64,000 nt of DNA from Cherax quadricarinatus. Its lineage: Eukaryota > Arthropoda > Malacostraca > Decapoda > Parastacidae. The stretch lies in contig NC_091357.1 of NCBI RefSeq assembly GCF_038502225.1, forward strand, positions 2,893,913 through 2,957,912, in the 5' to 3' direction. A model generated the notes under the pieces. The model ran no database searches. It was not told where the DNA came from and saw only the letters and a program-made list of their open reading frames with translations. This document shows positions 11,001 through 22,075 of the stretch, piece after piece. The position numbers were made by a program, and so were the translations under genes. Position 1 is the stretch's first letter. Each line of letters begins with the position of its first letter.

Positions 11001-14000
11001 CTAGTGCTAGTGATTGTATCGTCACATCTATCAGATGACTAGTGCTAGTGATTGTATTACACCTAGCAGATGTTCAGTGCTAGTGGTTGCATCACACCTA
11101 GCAGATGTCTAGTGCTAGTGGTTGTATCACACCTAGCAGATGTCTAGTGCTAGTGATTGTATTACACCTAGCAGATGTCTAGTGCTAGTGATTGTATCAC
11201 ACCTAGCAGATGTCTAGTGCTAGTGATTGTATCACACCTAGCAGATGTCTAGTGCTAGTGATTGTATCACACCTAGCAGATGTCTAGTGCTAGTGATTGT
11301 ATCACACCTAGCAGATGTCTAGTGCTAGTGATTGTATCACACCTAGCAGATGTCTAGTGCTAGTGATTGTATCACACCTAGCAGATGTCTAGTGCTAGTG
11401 ATTGTATCACACCTAGCAGATGTCTAGTGCTAGTGATTGTATCACACCTAGCAGATGTCTAGTGCTAGTGATTGTATCACACCTAGCAGATGTCTAGTGC
11501 TAGTGATTGTATCACACCTAGCAGATGTCTAGTGCTAGTGATTGTATCACACCTAGCAGATGTCTAGTGCTAGTGATTGTATCACACAGCTATCAGATGT
11601 CTAGTGCTAGTGATTGTATCATCACACCTAGATGTCTAGTGCTAGTGATTGTATCACACCTAGATGTCTAGTGCTAGTGATTGTATCACACCTAGCAGAT
11701 GTCTAGTGCTAGTGATTGTATCATCACACATAGCAGATGTCTAGTGCTAGTGATTGTATCACACCTAGCAGATGTCTAGTGCTAGTGATTGTATCATCAC
11801 ACCTAGCAGATGTCTAGTGCTAGTGATTGTATCATCACACCTAGCAGATGTCTAGTGCTAGTGATTGTATCCTCACATCTATCAGATGTCTAGTGCTAGT
11901 GATTGTATCATCACACCTAGTAGATGTCTAGTGCTAGTGATTGTATCATCACACCTAGCAGATGTCTAGTGCTAGTGATTGTATGGTCACACCTAGCAGA
12001 TGTCTAGTGCTAGTGACTGTATCCTCACATCTATCAGATGACTAGTGCTAGTGATTGTATTACACCTAGCAGATGTTTAGTGCTAGTGGTTGCATCACAC
12101 CTAGCAGATGTCTAGTGCTAGTGATTGTATCACACCTAGCAGATGTCTAGTGCTAGTGATTGTATCACACCTAGCAGATGTCTAGTGCTAGTGATTGTAT
12201 CACACCTAGCAGATGTCTAGTGCTAGTGATTGTATCATCACACCTAGCAGATGTCTAGTGCTAGTGATTGTATCACACCTAGCAGATGTCTAGTGCTAGT
12301 GATTGTATCCTCACATCTATCAGATGTCTAGTGCTAGTGATTGTATCATCACACCTAGTAGATGTCTAGTGCTAGTGATTGTATCATCACACCTAGTAGA
12401 TGTCTAGTGCTAGTGATTGTATCATCACACCTAGCAGATGTCTAGTGCTAGTGATTGTATCGTCACATCTATCAGATGACTAGTGCTAGTGATTGTATTA
12501 CACCTAGCAGATGTTCAGTGCTAGTGGTTGCATCACACCTAGCAGATGTCTAGTGCTAGTGGTTGTATCACACCTAGCAGATGTCTAGTGCTAGTGGTTG
12601 TATTACACCTAGCAGATGTCTAGTGTTAGTGGTTGTATCACACCTAGCAGATGTCTAGTGCTAGTGGCTGTATCACACCTAGCAGATGTCTAGTGCTAGT
12701 GATTGTATCACACCTAGCAGATGTCTAGTGCTAGTGATTGTATCACACCTAGCAGATGTCTAGTGCTAGTGATTGTATCACACCTAGCAGATGTCTAGTG
12801 CTAGTGATTGTATCACACCTAGCAGATGTCTAGTGCTAGTGATTGTATCACACCTAGCAGATGTCTAGTGCTAGTGATTGTATCACACCTAGCAGATGTC
12901 TAGTGCTAGTGATTGTATCACACCTAGCAGATGTCTAGTGCTAGTGATTGTATCACACCTAGCAGATGTCTAGTGCTAGTGATTGTGTCACACCTAGCAG
13001 ATGTCTAGTGCTAGTGATTGTATCCTCACAGCTATCAGATGTCTAGTGCTAGTGATTGTATCATCACACCTAGATGTCTAGTGCTAGTGATTGTATCACA
13101 CCTAGATGTCTAGTGCTAGTGATTGTATCACACCTAGCAGATGTCTAGTGCTAGTGATTGTATCATCACACATAGCAGATGTCTAGTGCTAGTGATTGTA
13201 TCCTCACATCTATCAGATGTCTAGTGCTAGTGATTGTATCATCACACCTAGTAGATGTCTAGTGCTAGTGATTGTATCATCACACCTAGCAGATGTCTAG
13301 TGCTAGTGATTGTATGGTCACACCTAGCAGATGTCTAGTGCTAGTGACTGTATCCTCACATCTATCAGATGACTAGTGCTAGTGATTGTATTACACCTAG
13401 CAGATGTTTAGTGCTAGTGGTTGCATCACACCTAGCAGATGTCTAGTGCTAGTGATTGTATCACACCTAGCAGATGTCTAGTGCTAGTGATTGTATCACA
13501 CCTAGCAGATGTCTAGTGCTAGTGATTGTATCACACCTAGTAGATGTCTAGTGCTAGTGATTGTATCACACCTAGCAGATGTCTAGTGCTAGTGATTGTA
13601 TCACACCTAGCAGATGTCTAGTGCTAGTGATTGTATCACACCTAGCAGATGTCTAGTGCTAGTGATTGTATCATCACACCTAGCAGATGTCTAGTGCTAG
13701 TGATTGTATCATCACACCTAGCAGATGTCTAGTGCTAGTGATTGTATCCTCACATCTATCAGATGTCTAGTGCTAGTGATTGTATCATCACACCTAGTAG
13801 ATGTCTAGTGCTAGTGATTGTATCATCACACCTAGCAGATGTCTAGTGCTAGTGATTGTATGGTCACACCTAGCAGATGTCTAGTGCTAGTGACTGTATC
13901 CTCACATCTATCAGATGACTAGTGCTAGTGATTGTATTACACCTAGCAGATGTTTAGTGCTAGTGGTTGCATCACACCTAGCAGATGTCTAGTGCTAGTG

Positions 14001-16290
14001 ATTGTATCACACCTAGCAGATGTCTAGTGCTAGTGATTGTATCACACCTAGCAGATGTCTAGTGCTAGTGATTGTATCACACCTAGCAGATGTCTAGTGC
14101 TAGTGATTGTATCATCACACCTAGCAGATGTCTAGTGCTAGTGATTGTATCACACCTAGCAGATGTCTAGTGCTAGTGATTGTATCCTCACATCTATCAG
14201 ATGTCTAGTGCTAGTGATTGTATCATCACACCTAGTAGATGTCTAGTGCTAGTGATTGTATCATCACACCTAGTAGATGTCTAGTGCTAGTGATTGTATC
14301 ATCACACCTAGCAGATGTCTAGTGCTAGTGATTGTATCGTCACATCTATCAGATGACTAGTGCTAGTGATTGTATTACACCTAGCAGATGTTCAGTGCTA
14401 GTGGTTGCATCACACCTAGCAGATGTCTAGTGCTAGTGGTTGTATCACACCTAGCAGATGTCTAGTGCTAGTGGTTGTATTACACCTAGCAGATGTCTAG
14501 TGTTAGTGGTTGTATCACACCTAGCAGATGTCTAGTGCTAGTGGCTGTATCACACCTAGCAGATGTCTAGTGCTAGTGATTGTATCACACCTAGCAGATG
14601 TCTAGTGCTAGTGATTGTATCACACCTAGCAGATGTCTAGTGCTAGTGATTGTATCACACCTAGCAGATGTCTAGTGCTAGTGATTGTATCACACCTAGC
14701 AGATGTCTAGTGCTAGTGATTGTATCACACCTAGCAGATGTCTAGTGCTAGTGATTGTATCACACCTAGCAGATGTCTAGTGCTAGTGATTGTATCACAC
14801 CTAGCAGATGTCTAGTGCTAGTGATTGTATCACACCTAGCAGATGTCTAGTGCTAGTGATTGTGTCACACCTAGCAGATGTCTAGTGCTAGTGATTGTAT
14901 CCTCACAGCTATCAGATGTCTAGTGCTAGTGATTGTATCACACCTAGATGTCTAGTGCTAGTGATTGTATCACACCTAGATGTCTAGTGCTAGTGATTGT
15001 ATCACACCTAGCAGATGTCTAGTGCTAGTGATTGTATCACACCTAGTAGATGTCTAGTGCTAGTGATTGTATCACACCTAGCAGATGTCTAGTGCTAGTG
15101 ATTGTATCACACCTAGCAGATGTCTAGTGCTAGTGATTGTATCACACCTAGCAGATGTCTAGTGCTAGTGATTGTATCATCACATCTATCAGATGTCTAG
15201 TGCTAGTGATTGTATCATCACACCTAGTAGATGTCTAGTGCTAGTGATTGTATCATCACACCTAGCAGATGTCTAGTGCTAGTGATTGTATGGTCACACC
15301 TAGCAGATGTCTAGTGCTAGTGACTGTATCCTCACATCTATCAGATGACTAGTGCTAGTGATTGTATTACACCTAGCAGATGTTTAGTGCTAGTGGTTGC
15401 ATCACACCTAGCAGATGTCTAGTGCTAGTGATTGTATCACACCTAGCAGATGTCTAGTGCTAGTGATTGTATCACACCTAGCAGATGTCTAGTGCTAGTG
15501 ATTGTATCACACCTAGCAGATGTCTAGTGCTAGTGATTGTATCATCACACCTAGCAGATGTCTAGTGCTAGTGATTGTATCACACCTAGCAGATGTCTAG
15601 TGCTAGTGATTGTATCCTCACATCTATCAGATGTCTAGTGCTAGTGATTGTATCATCACACCTAGTAGATGTCTAGTGCTAGTGATTGTATCATCACACC
15701 TAGTAGATGTCTAGTGCTAGTGATTGTATCATCACACCTAGCAGATGTCTAGTGCTAGTGATTGTATCGTCACATCTATCAGATGACTAGTGCTAGTGAT
15801 TGTATTACACCTAGCAGATGTTCAGTGCTAGTGGTTGCATCACACCTAGCAGATGTCTAGTGCTAGTGGTTGTATCACACCTAGCAGATGTCTAGTGCTA
15901 GTGGTTGTATTACACCTAGCAGATGTCTAGTGTTAGTGGTTGTATCACACCTAGCAGATGTCTAGTGCTAGTGGCTGTATCACACCTAGCAGATGTCTAG
16001 TGCTAGTGGTTGTATTACACCTAGCAGGTGTCTAGTGCTAGTGGTTGTATCATCACACCTAGCAGATGTCTAGTGCTAGTGGTTGTATTACACCTAGCAG
16101 ATGTGTAGTTCTAGTGGTTGTATCACATCCAGCAGTCGTCTAGTGCTAGTATCACACCTAACAAATGTCAAGTGCTAGTATGACACCTAGCAGATGTCTA
16201 GTGCTAGTGCTTGTATCACACCTAGTAGATGTCTAGTGCTAGTGATTTCATCATCACACCTAGCATATGCCTAACGCTATTGGTTAATGT
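8078..16290. repeat. 35-bp satellite array with higher-order structure
   Basis: About 230 tandem monomers with the consensus TCACACCTAGCAGATGTCTA plus GTGCTAGTGATTGTA. Length variants (35, 38 and truncated about 30 bp) and marked monomers (for example TGTTTAGTG and TGTTCAGTG) recur at fixed offsets, indicating higher-order units. The left edge has two hairpins (8078-8112 and 8127-8153). The right edge decays from about 16010 to 16290. It occupies over half of intron 1 and contains no gene. Confidence 0.97.
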
Positions 16291-16419
16291 AAGGCGAACC
16301 TTTGGAAAAACACACACAAATGCAGCATAATGCAATCCTTATTGACCGTATTATGCTGCGTCTTTTACCATCATGTCCGTATGTTATACCATTTATCTCC
16401 AAGACGAACTGTTTTTCAG

Positions 16420-16659
16420 GTGAGCGAGCGAGAGCAAGCAGCCGTGGAGGAATGGCTGGCGTCTAGCAAAAGCTTCCACGTCATGAGGGACCATCCCAAC
16501 CATGACAAGGAAATCTCGGCCAGCTTGTGGGGGGCTCGCTGGGATCAACCTCCTCGCTACCAACGCAAGAATGCCCAATTCCTCACCGTGGTCAGGGACG
16601 TTATGCTCAAGGATGCTGCGGACAAGATCAACTATGGAAAAGATCAGATGATCTTAGCA
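16420..16659 (+). CDS. Glycosyltransferase-like protein, exon B
   Basis: An exon of 80 codons lies between a strong acceptor (TGTTTTTCAG, AG at 16418-16419) and a GTGAGT donor at 16660. Both ends are phase 0, consistent with exons A and C. The product starts VSEREQAAVEEWLASSKSFH, continues VMRDHPNHDKEISASLWGAR, and ends NYGKDQMILA. The E-x-A-A-V-x-E-W-L and F-H-x-M-R-D-H-P motifs follow the RDTDS motif in the same order in the protein family I recall. The usual G-G-M-W-G is here ASLWGA, a small deviation. Intron 1 (1372-16419) is filled by satellites and transposons. Confidence 0.82.
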
Positions 16660-17159
16660 GTGAGTACATTCTCTAATGGTTTCTCACTTTGTGTCGACAT
16701 AAGCGGTAGGATCCACTAAGAGGACTGTGGACTCGTAAAGTACAAGAAAATACTTGGCTGTTTGAAAACATCTGAAGTGATTTTTTCCCCAAGATTAGTT
16801 ATAGAAAGATAATGCGAAAGATAATGGTGTAGATTAATATAGAATCAAGGCATAAGAGTACGTATACATAAAACGCTTGAGAGTACGTATATATAAAACG
16901 CTTGAGAGTACGTATATATAAAAGGCTTAAGATTACGAATATATAAAAAAGCTTAGAGAGTTTTAGATAATATGTCACATTCGAGGGAGGGAATATTAGG
17001 GGAGAATGTATTTAGATATTTGGAAGTGAAGGAGCCTACATAAAGGTCTATGAAAGATGAGGTGAACCACAGAAGAGGTGAAGGGAAGGTGGGAGCGATA
17101 AAGCTGGAGTGTTGAGACGTGTGGAAAACAAAAAATTTACCTATAGAGACAAAGGGGGA
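16660..17159. other. Unannotated intronic sequence
   Basis: It contains three to four imperfect copies of GAGTACGTATATATAAAACG (about 16855-16945). Nothing else recognised. Confidence 0.5.
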
Positions 17160-17520
17160 AATTTATCAGTGTGTTGCTGTACCATTACTTTTATAAGGGT
17201 GTGAGGAATAAAATCTAAACGTTGCTTGATGCAAGGACCTGGAGACAATGGATATGTCTTATTTGAGAGCAATGTGTGATGGTAATATTACACATTGAAG
17301 TTGGAGCGTATAAATTAGAAGACGGTGTAGGTTTTTCAAAAATATAAATTGGAGGGCTGAGGAGGGCTTATGAGGTGGTTCGGGCAATTAGAGAAGATGA
17401 AGCTGTTTAGGATGAGTAAGAGCGTGTATAAATTTACGTTGGAAAGCAGGAGGTGTAGTGTTGGAGTAAGGGGGGGGTAAAGGAAGATTAGAGAGTGAGG
17501 GGCTTGATCATCCAGCACGT
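17160..17520 (+). pseudogene. Possible LINE reverse-transcriptase C-terminal relic
   Basis: Broken frames give a pattern like Y-G-C-E-x-W-N-L-N, then DLETMDMSYLRAMCD and NLRWKAGG. This resembles the C-terminal region of RTE-like LINE proteins (LLYG-E-W, E-x-M-x-x-LR-x-L). It is heavily decayed and this is a weak call. Confidence 0.3.
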
Positions 17521-17544
17521 TTGTGGGAGAGTTTCAGTGTTTGT

Positions 17545-17640
17545 ACATAAGAACATAAAGAAGGAACACTGCATCAGGCCTACTGGCCTGTGCGAGGCGG
17601 GTCCCATTCTCCCACCGGCTTTGAAATATTGTAGCATGAG
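17545..17640 (-). mobile_element. LINE family C3-type 3' tail
   Basis: Reversed, it reads GGCCAGTAGGCCTGATGCAG, TGTTCCTTC and TTTATGTTCTTATG. This is the 3' end seen on the RT-bearing fragment at 32830-33295. Confidence 0.6.
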
Positions 17641-17799
17641 CAAGGTTACATATATGAGGGATTCAGGGCAAACTGGTTAGAAGGATTCGAGTCCTCGAGG
17701 TGGGAATGTGCCTCTTCTCTGAAGGAGAGTTGGGGATGATGCAGTACAGTAGATCCTATTAATCATTTTCCCTTATCTGTCCAGGCAGCTACTGAGTAA

Positions 17800-18020
17800 T
17801 ATCTATTTATACAAGGTATACAGGCCTGACATCAGTGATATACTACTATATAGAAAGCCGCTTGTTATGCAGAGCATTTCAGGCATATTAGGCCAGTGCC
17901 AGGATGCAACCCACACCTGTCCATGTTTCCATGACTCATGAGATCTTAGTAAGACGATTGTCATCAAGCCACGGTACGAGGGGGGTTTTAAGACTCACCC
18001 GCCGTGGGTTTTAATCCTTC
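17800..18020 (-). mobile_element. tRNA-derived SINE with ATT-tail type body
   Basis: On the minus strand it reads GTGTGGGTTGCATCCTGGCA, then GCATAACAAGCGGCTTTCTA, TAGTAGTATATCACTGATGT and TGTATACCTTGTATAAAT. This matches the bodies at 30262-30490 and 50075-50395. Confidence 0.65.
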
Positions 18021-18630
18021 CCGTTTTGTGGTAAGGTGTTGCCTTCAGTAGTAAACAAACTTTTACTGATTATTAAAGAGGGTGAACTAAGATATTTACG
18101 AGCCATGTTTGCCTAAGATGGAAGAACTATCATATTTTCTTTCCGCCATTCTAGGGGGGACTTCTGTCTCCAGGCAATATCAGTGCCAAATATCTGTTTT
18201 TGTTTTATGTTTGTGGCAATACAAACAGCAGCGCATTTTTTGGATGTTGCTTTTTCTGAGGCAGACAACTTCGACGCGTTGTTGTTGTTGTGGACGCTGG
18301 CTACTGTGTCTCCACTCACGAGGTTCTTCTATCCCTGTTACATCACTTTGCCTTCAAACGACTCGTTGCTGCTTCATAATGGTATGCTATATTGATAAAC
18401 AGAGTGAGATATGTGCTACGGATATAAACACCGAACACCTCTCATGGCAGAGGGACTGTCTACCTTAAAACTGCTTCTTCAAGGCTAATGGAAGGAGTGC
18501 AACGTCTTTACCTCTCCACTGCTTCTGCGATCTCTCTATTTAGTCACTTCTGTATTCGAGGACCGAATTTTCAATAGGATATATATATGAAGTCTTTCAT
18601 TGGGCCTCCTGCAACATGATGTCCAACGGA
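18021..18630. other. Unannotated sequence left of the Penelope element
   Basis: Short overlapping frames on both strands show no motif and no repeat recognised. Confidence 0.4.
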
Positions 18631-18981
18631 GGAAATAAATGGTATAAAATACCGACACAATGGCAATATAAACACAAATGCAGTATAATGTGATCCTTTA
18701 TTGACTACGTTTCGCCCACCCAGTGGGCTTTTTCAAGTCACAAACAGAACTACCTGGGGTGGAAGGAACGCGAGTATTTATAGTCCGGCTGAGGTCAGGT
18801 GAAGAATGCTGCATCTGATGATGTACCGAGTTGGGTTGTAGAGTCTAAAAACTTGGGTAGCTTGGAAAGGAGACTGGACAAGTTTGTGAGCAGACCTTCT
18901 ACAGTGTTCTTATGTGGGATAGCGATGAAGAAGTTTCTTGGCAAGTGGTTCAGCTATGTTATAGAAGCCACTATTCTGGTT
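18631..18981 (-). repeat. 3' pLTR of the Penelope-like element
   Basis: On the sense (minus) strand it encodes the last 24 codons of the protein. It then reads CTTGAAAA, a GCCCAC/GTGGGC stem, GAAACGTAGTCAATAAAGG, and ends TGTCGGTATTTTATACC. The stem-GAAAC and GTC-hairpin layout matches the dispersed palindromic families A-E in this window. Confidence 0.9.
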
Positions 18982-21186
18982 GAAGTTGTCGGATATAGAA
19001 ATAAGTGATGATTCCAGGATTCTTCGGTATTGAGTGTTGTCTTCTGTGGCGATAAGTCTTGAGTTTCTGTAGTTTATCAAGTGGTTGTGTGAATTACGGT
19101 GTTGTACGCAGGCATTCCTTGTGTCGTCAGACCTGCTTGCGTATTGGTGTTCTGAAATACGTGTTTGGAGGTCCCTTGATGTTTCGCCCACGTATAACTT
19201 GTTGCAGTCATTACAAGGGATTATGTATACCCCTGCAGAGGATGGAGGCTTGTCCTGCCTACTACTGGTGATGTCCTTGATGGTCGTGGTTGTGGAGGTA
19301 GATACTTGGAATGATGTTTTGGCAAAGATGTTGGAAACATGTTTGGCAATGGAGTTGGTGGGAAGGACTATGTATCTCTTCTCGGCAGTGTCTTCTCTGG
19401 GTGTGTTGAAGATGTTTAGTGCTCGCCGTCTGCAGTCTCTGATGAAGTGACGAGGATAGTGGAGTTTGGAAAATACCTGTTCAATTATAGTGCATTCTTC
19501 CTCAAGGAACTCGTTGCTGCAGATTCTGAGTGCACGCAGGAAGAAGCCTATAATTACACCACGTTTGGTTTTGGTGTCGTGGTGAGAGTAGAAGTGGAGA
19601 AGATCGTTTTGGTTGGTGGGTTTTCGATAGACTTTAAAACGAAGTTCGTGGTCAGCTTTGCAGAGTAGAACATCAAGGAAAGGAAGAGTGTTGTCGACCT
19701 CTTCTTCAAGTGTGAACTGGATTGAAGGCTCGACCTGGTTGAGCTTGTCTTGGAGAGCTTGAACGTTGAAGCGTTTAGGAGTTATGAGGAGAATGTCGTC
19801 AACATAACGGAGCCAGGTGACAGACGAAGGAATAATGGTGGAGAAACGTTCGGCTTCTAGATGTTCCATGTATAGGTTCGCTAGGACTGCACTGAGTGGC
19901 GAACCCATGGGTAGTCCAAAAGTCTGCTGAAAGAGGTGATTTTCAAAAGAGAAACACGTAAAGCCAACACATAGTTCAACCAGGTCGATGAAGTCGCTGG
20001 CTGGAATGGGAAGATCAAGTGAATCGTCAATTTTCTTGCGCAAGAGATCGATGGCTTGTTTAGTAGGTACTTTAGTGAATAGGGAAGTCACGTCAAGGCT
20101 GGAAAGTTTCTTGTTCCTGATGTTGATGTTGCGAATGCGATTGAGAAGATCACCTGAGTGTTTGAGATGTGCTGGACTGATAGTGCCCAAGAGTTTCGAG
20201 AGGTGTTTGGCGAGAATTCCTGAGAGCTTGTGGGGAGCACTGCCTATTCCCGAGGATATGGGCCTCAGTGGGATACCAGGCTTGTGAGTCTTTGGCAGGC
20301 CGTACATTCTGGCAGGTCTGGGGTTGCTGGGCATGGTGTGCAGAAGTTTCTTCCCTTGTTCTGAGCTCCTCAGAATGCGGCGAGTCCTTTGAAGAAAAGT
20401 TTTAGTAAGGTTGTCCACTTGGTTAGTTCTGAGAGGTTTGTAGGTATCTGGGTCATTAAGTAGATTGAGCATTTTGTTCCTGTAATCGTCAGTGTTCATG
20501 ATAACAACACCACCTCCTTTATCAGCGGTGGTGACCCTGATGGTCGTGTCTTCTGCTAAACCTTTGAGTGCATTGATGTAACGTCGGGGTATGACTGGGG
20601 AGCTGCGTGTTGAGATGGCTGCTGAGATGATGCCTTGAAGATAGCCTTTTTGGAAGTCGGAGTCATTGTGTCTGTAGTTTTTGGCGATGAAATTGAGGTC
20701 TTGTTTTGGTTTCGTAATTCCTGTTGCGAATTTGAGGCCTAAGCTGAGGGCTTCAGTTTCTGTGGTTGACAGTGGACGAGATGAAAGATTTTGAATAATT
20801 TCAGGTCTTCCTAAACTTTTCCAATTACTATTATCGCAGAGTGTTTGTAGTTTCCTAGTAAGTCTGATCTTCTGTTGAACATTCGCTGTGGTAACTCTGC
20901 TGCGAATGATTTCGGCGGTGCGTCTGTTCATGTTGCCCCGGAGTGTTGTGCCTAGTGTTCTGGCTTGGAGAAAAGCTTCCTTTGTAGCATTGTTTAAGTC
21001 ATCTGCACACTCTTCAAGGTAGGTCCGAGCTGTAGCGGAGAAAGGTGGTTTGATGTTGGCAATTTGAGGAGGAGTAGATCTTGGTAAGACCATTTCTTGG
21101 ATGCAGTCACGAAGAAAATTGTGTCTGTTGTGAAGTGAGTAAGCTTTTAGGAGAAGGTCCAGGTATTCTCTGTGTGAAGGATCCAT
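18910..21186 (-). CDS. Penelope-like reverse transcriptase / GIY-YIG endonuclease polyprotein
   Basis: An uninterrupted 758-aa frame starts at MDPSHREYLDLL. The frame opens further upstream at 21255 inside the pLTR, but the internal Met just outside the pLTR is the likelier start. RT landmarks in order are MYGLPKTHKPGIPLRPI (diagnostic of the Penelope clade), SLDVTSLFTKVP, FGLPMGSPLSAVLANLYMEH, the catalytic LRYVDDILLI, and LPFLDVLL. YRKPTNQNDLLHFYSHHD follows. The C-terminal GIY-YIG domain reads AGVYIIPCNDCNKLYVGETS, then RISEHQ and LESSLISISDNF. Such proteins copy element RNA at a nick made by the endonuclease. Both catalytic regions look complete, so activity is possible. The reading frame ends inside the downstream pLTR. 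Confidence 0.92.
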   Translation of the reverse strand: MDPSHREYLDLLLKAYSLHNRHNFLRDCIQEMVLPRSTPPQIANIKPPFSATARTYLEECADDLNNATKEAFLQARTLGTTLRGNMNRRTAEIIRSRVTTANVQQKIRLTRKLQTLCDNSNWKSLGRPEIIQNLSSRPLSTTETEALSLGLKFATGITKPKQDLNFIAKNYRHNDSDFQKGYLQGIISAAISTRSSPVIPRRYINALKGLAEDTTIRVTTADKGGGVVIMNTDDYRNKMLNLLNDPDTYKPLRTNQVDNLTKTFLQRTRRILRSSEQGKKLLHTMPSNPRPARMYGLPKTHKPGIPLRPISSGIGSAPHKLSGILAKHLSKLLGTISPAHLKHSGDLLNRIRNINIRNKKLSSLDVTSLFTKVPTKQAIDLLRKKIDDSLDLPIPASDFIDLVELCVGFTCFSFENHLFQQTFGLPMGSPLSAVLANLYMEHLEAERFSTIIPSSVTWLRYVDDILLITPKRFNVQALQDKLNQVEPSIQFTLEEEVDNTLPFLDVLLCKADHELRFKVYRKPTNQNDLLHFYSHHDTKTKRGVIIGFFLRALRICSNEFLEEECTIIEQVFSKLHYPRHFIRDCRRRALNIFNTPREDTAEKRYIVLPTNSIAKHVSNIFAKTSFQVSTSTTTTIKDITSSRQDKPPSSAGVYIIPCNDCNKLYVGETSRDLQTRISEHQYASRSDDTRNACVQHRNSHNHLINYRNSRLIATEDNTQYRRILESSLISISDNFNQNSGFYNIAEPLAKKLLHRYPT

Positions 21187-21210
21187 TTCTACTGCAGTGT
21201 TTGACACGAT

Positions 21211-21561
21211 GGAAATAAATGGTATAAAATACCGACACAATGGCAATATGAACACAAATGCAGTATAATGTGATCCTTTATTGACTACGTTTCGCCCACC
21301 CAGTGGGCTTTTTCAAGTCACAAACAGAACTACCTGGGGTGGAAGGAACGCGAGTATTTATAGTCCGGCTGAGGTCAGGTGAAGAATGCTGCATCTGATG
21401 ATGTACCGAGTTGGGTTGTAGAGTCTAAAAACTTGGGTAGCTTGGAAAGGAGACTGGACAAGTTTGTGAGCAGACCTTCTACAGTGTTCTTATGTGGGAT
21501 AGCGATGAAGAAGTTTCTTGGCAAGTGGTTCAGCTATGTTATAGAAGCCACTATTCTGGTT
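21211..21561 (-). repeat. 5' pLTR of the Penelope-like element
   Basis: Direct repeat of 18631-18981 with one visible mismatch. Its outer edge is fused without spacer to an inverted RT fragment. Confidence 0.9.
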
Positions 21562-22075
21562 CTCAATCGCATTCGCAACATCAACATCAGGAACAAGAAA
21601 CTTTCCAGCCTTGACGTGACTTCCCTATTCACTAAAGTACCTACTAAACAAGCCATCGATCTCTTGCGCAAGAAAATTGACGATTCACTTGATCTTCCCA
21701 TTCCAGCCAGCGACTTCATCGACCTGGTTGAACTATGTGTTGGCTTTACGTGTTTCTCTTTTGAAAATCACCTCTTTCAGCAGACTTTTGGACTACCCAT
21801 GGGTTCGCCACTCAGTGCAGTCCTAGCGAACCTATACATGGAACATCTAGAAGCCGAACGTTTCTCCACCATTATTCCTTCGTCTGTCACCTGGCTCCGT
21901 TATGTTGACGACATTCTCCTCATAACTCCTAAACGCTTCAACGTTCAAGCTCTCCAAGACAAGCTCAACCAGGTCGAGCCTTCAATCCAGTTCACACTTG
22001 AAGAAGAGGTCGACAACACTCTTCCTTTCCTTGATGTTCTACTCTGCAAAGCTGACCACGAACTTCGTTTTAAAG
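21562..22075 (+). mobile_element. Inverted partial copy of the Penelope RT
   Basis: 514 bp that is the reverse complement of 19632-20145, covering SLDVTSLF through YVDD and LPFLDVLL on the plus strand. The translated residues look identical to the intact copy. It reads in frame from the neighbouring pLTR, giving a meaningless 252-aa chimeric frame. Inverted 5' fragments next to a pLTR are a known feature of Penelope insertions. Confidence 0.9.

Larger units (their letters stand above)
18631..21561 (-). mobile_element. Penelope-like retroelement, apparently intact, with direct pLTR repeats
   Basis: A single long frame encoding RT plus GIY-YIG endonuclease lies between two 351-bp direct repeats (18631-18981 and 21211-21561). 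I see one mismatch between the repeats (A at 18670, G at 21250). Direct pseudo-LTRs overlapping the coding ends are typical of Penelope-like elements. The minus strand is the sense strand. On the outer (5') side an inverted copy of part of the RT follows at 21562-22075. The low divergence suggests a recent insertion. Confidence 0.9.

Noticed and set aside
8078..16290. CRISPR-like array
   Set aside because: Monomers are directly contiguous with no unique spacers, and the context is a eukaryotic intron.
18631..21561. LTR retrotransposon
   Set aside because: Despite direct terminal repeats, there is no gag, protease, RNase H or integrase. The RT is of Penelope type with a GIY-YIG domain, and the repeats overlap the coding ends.
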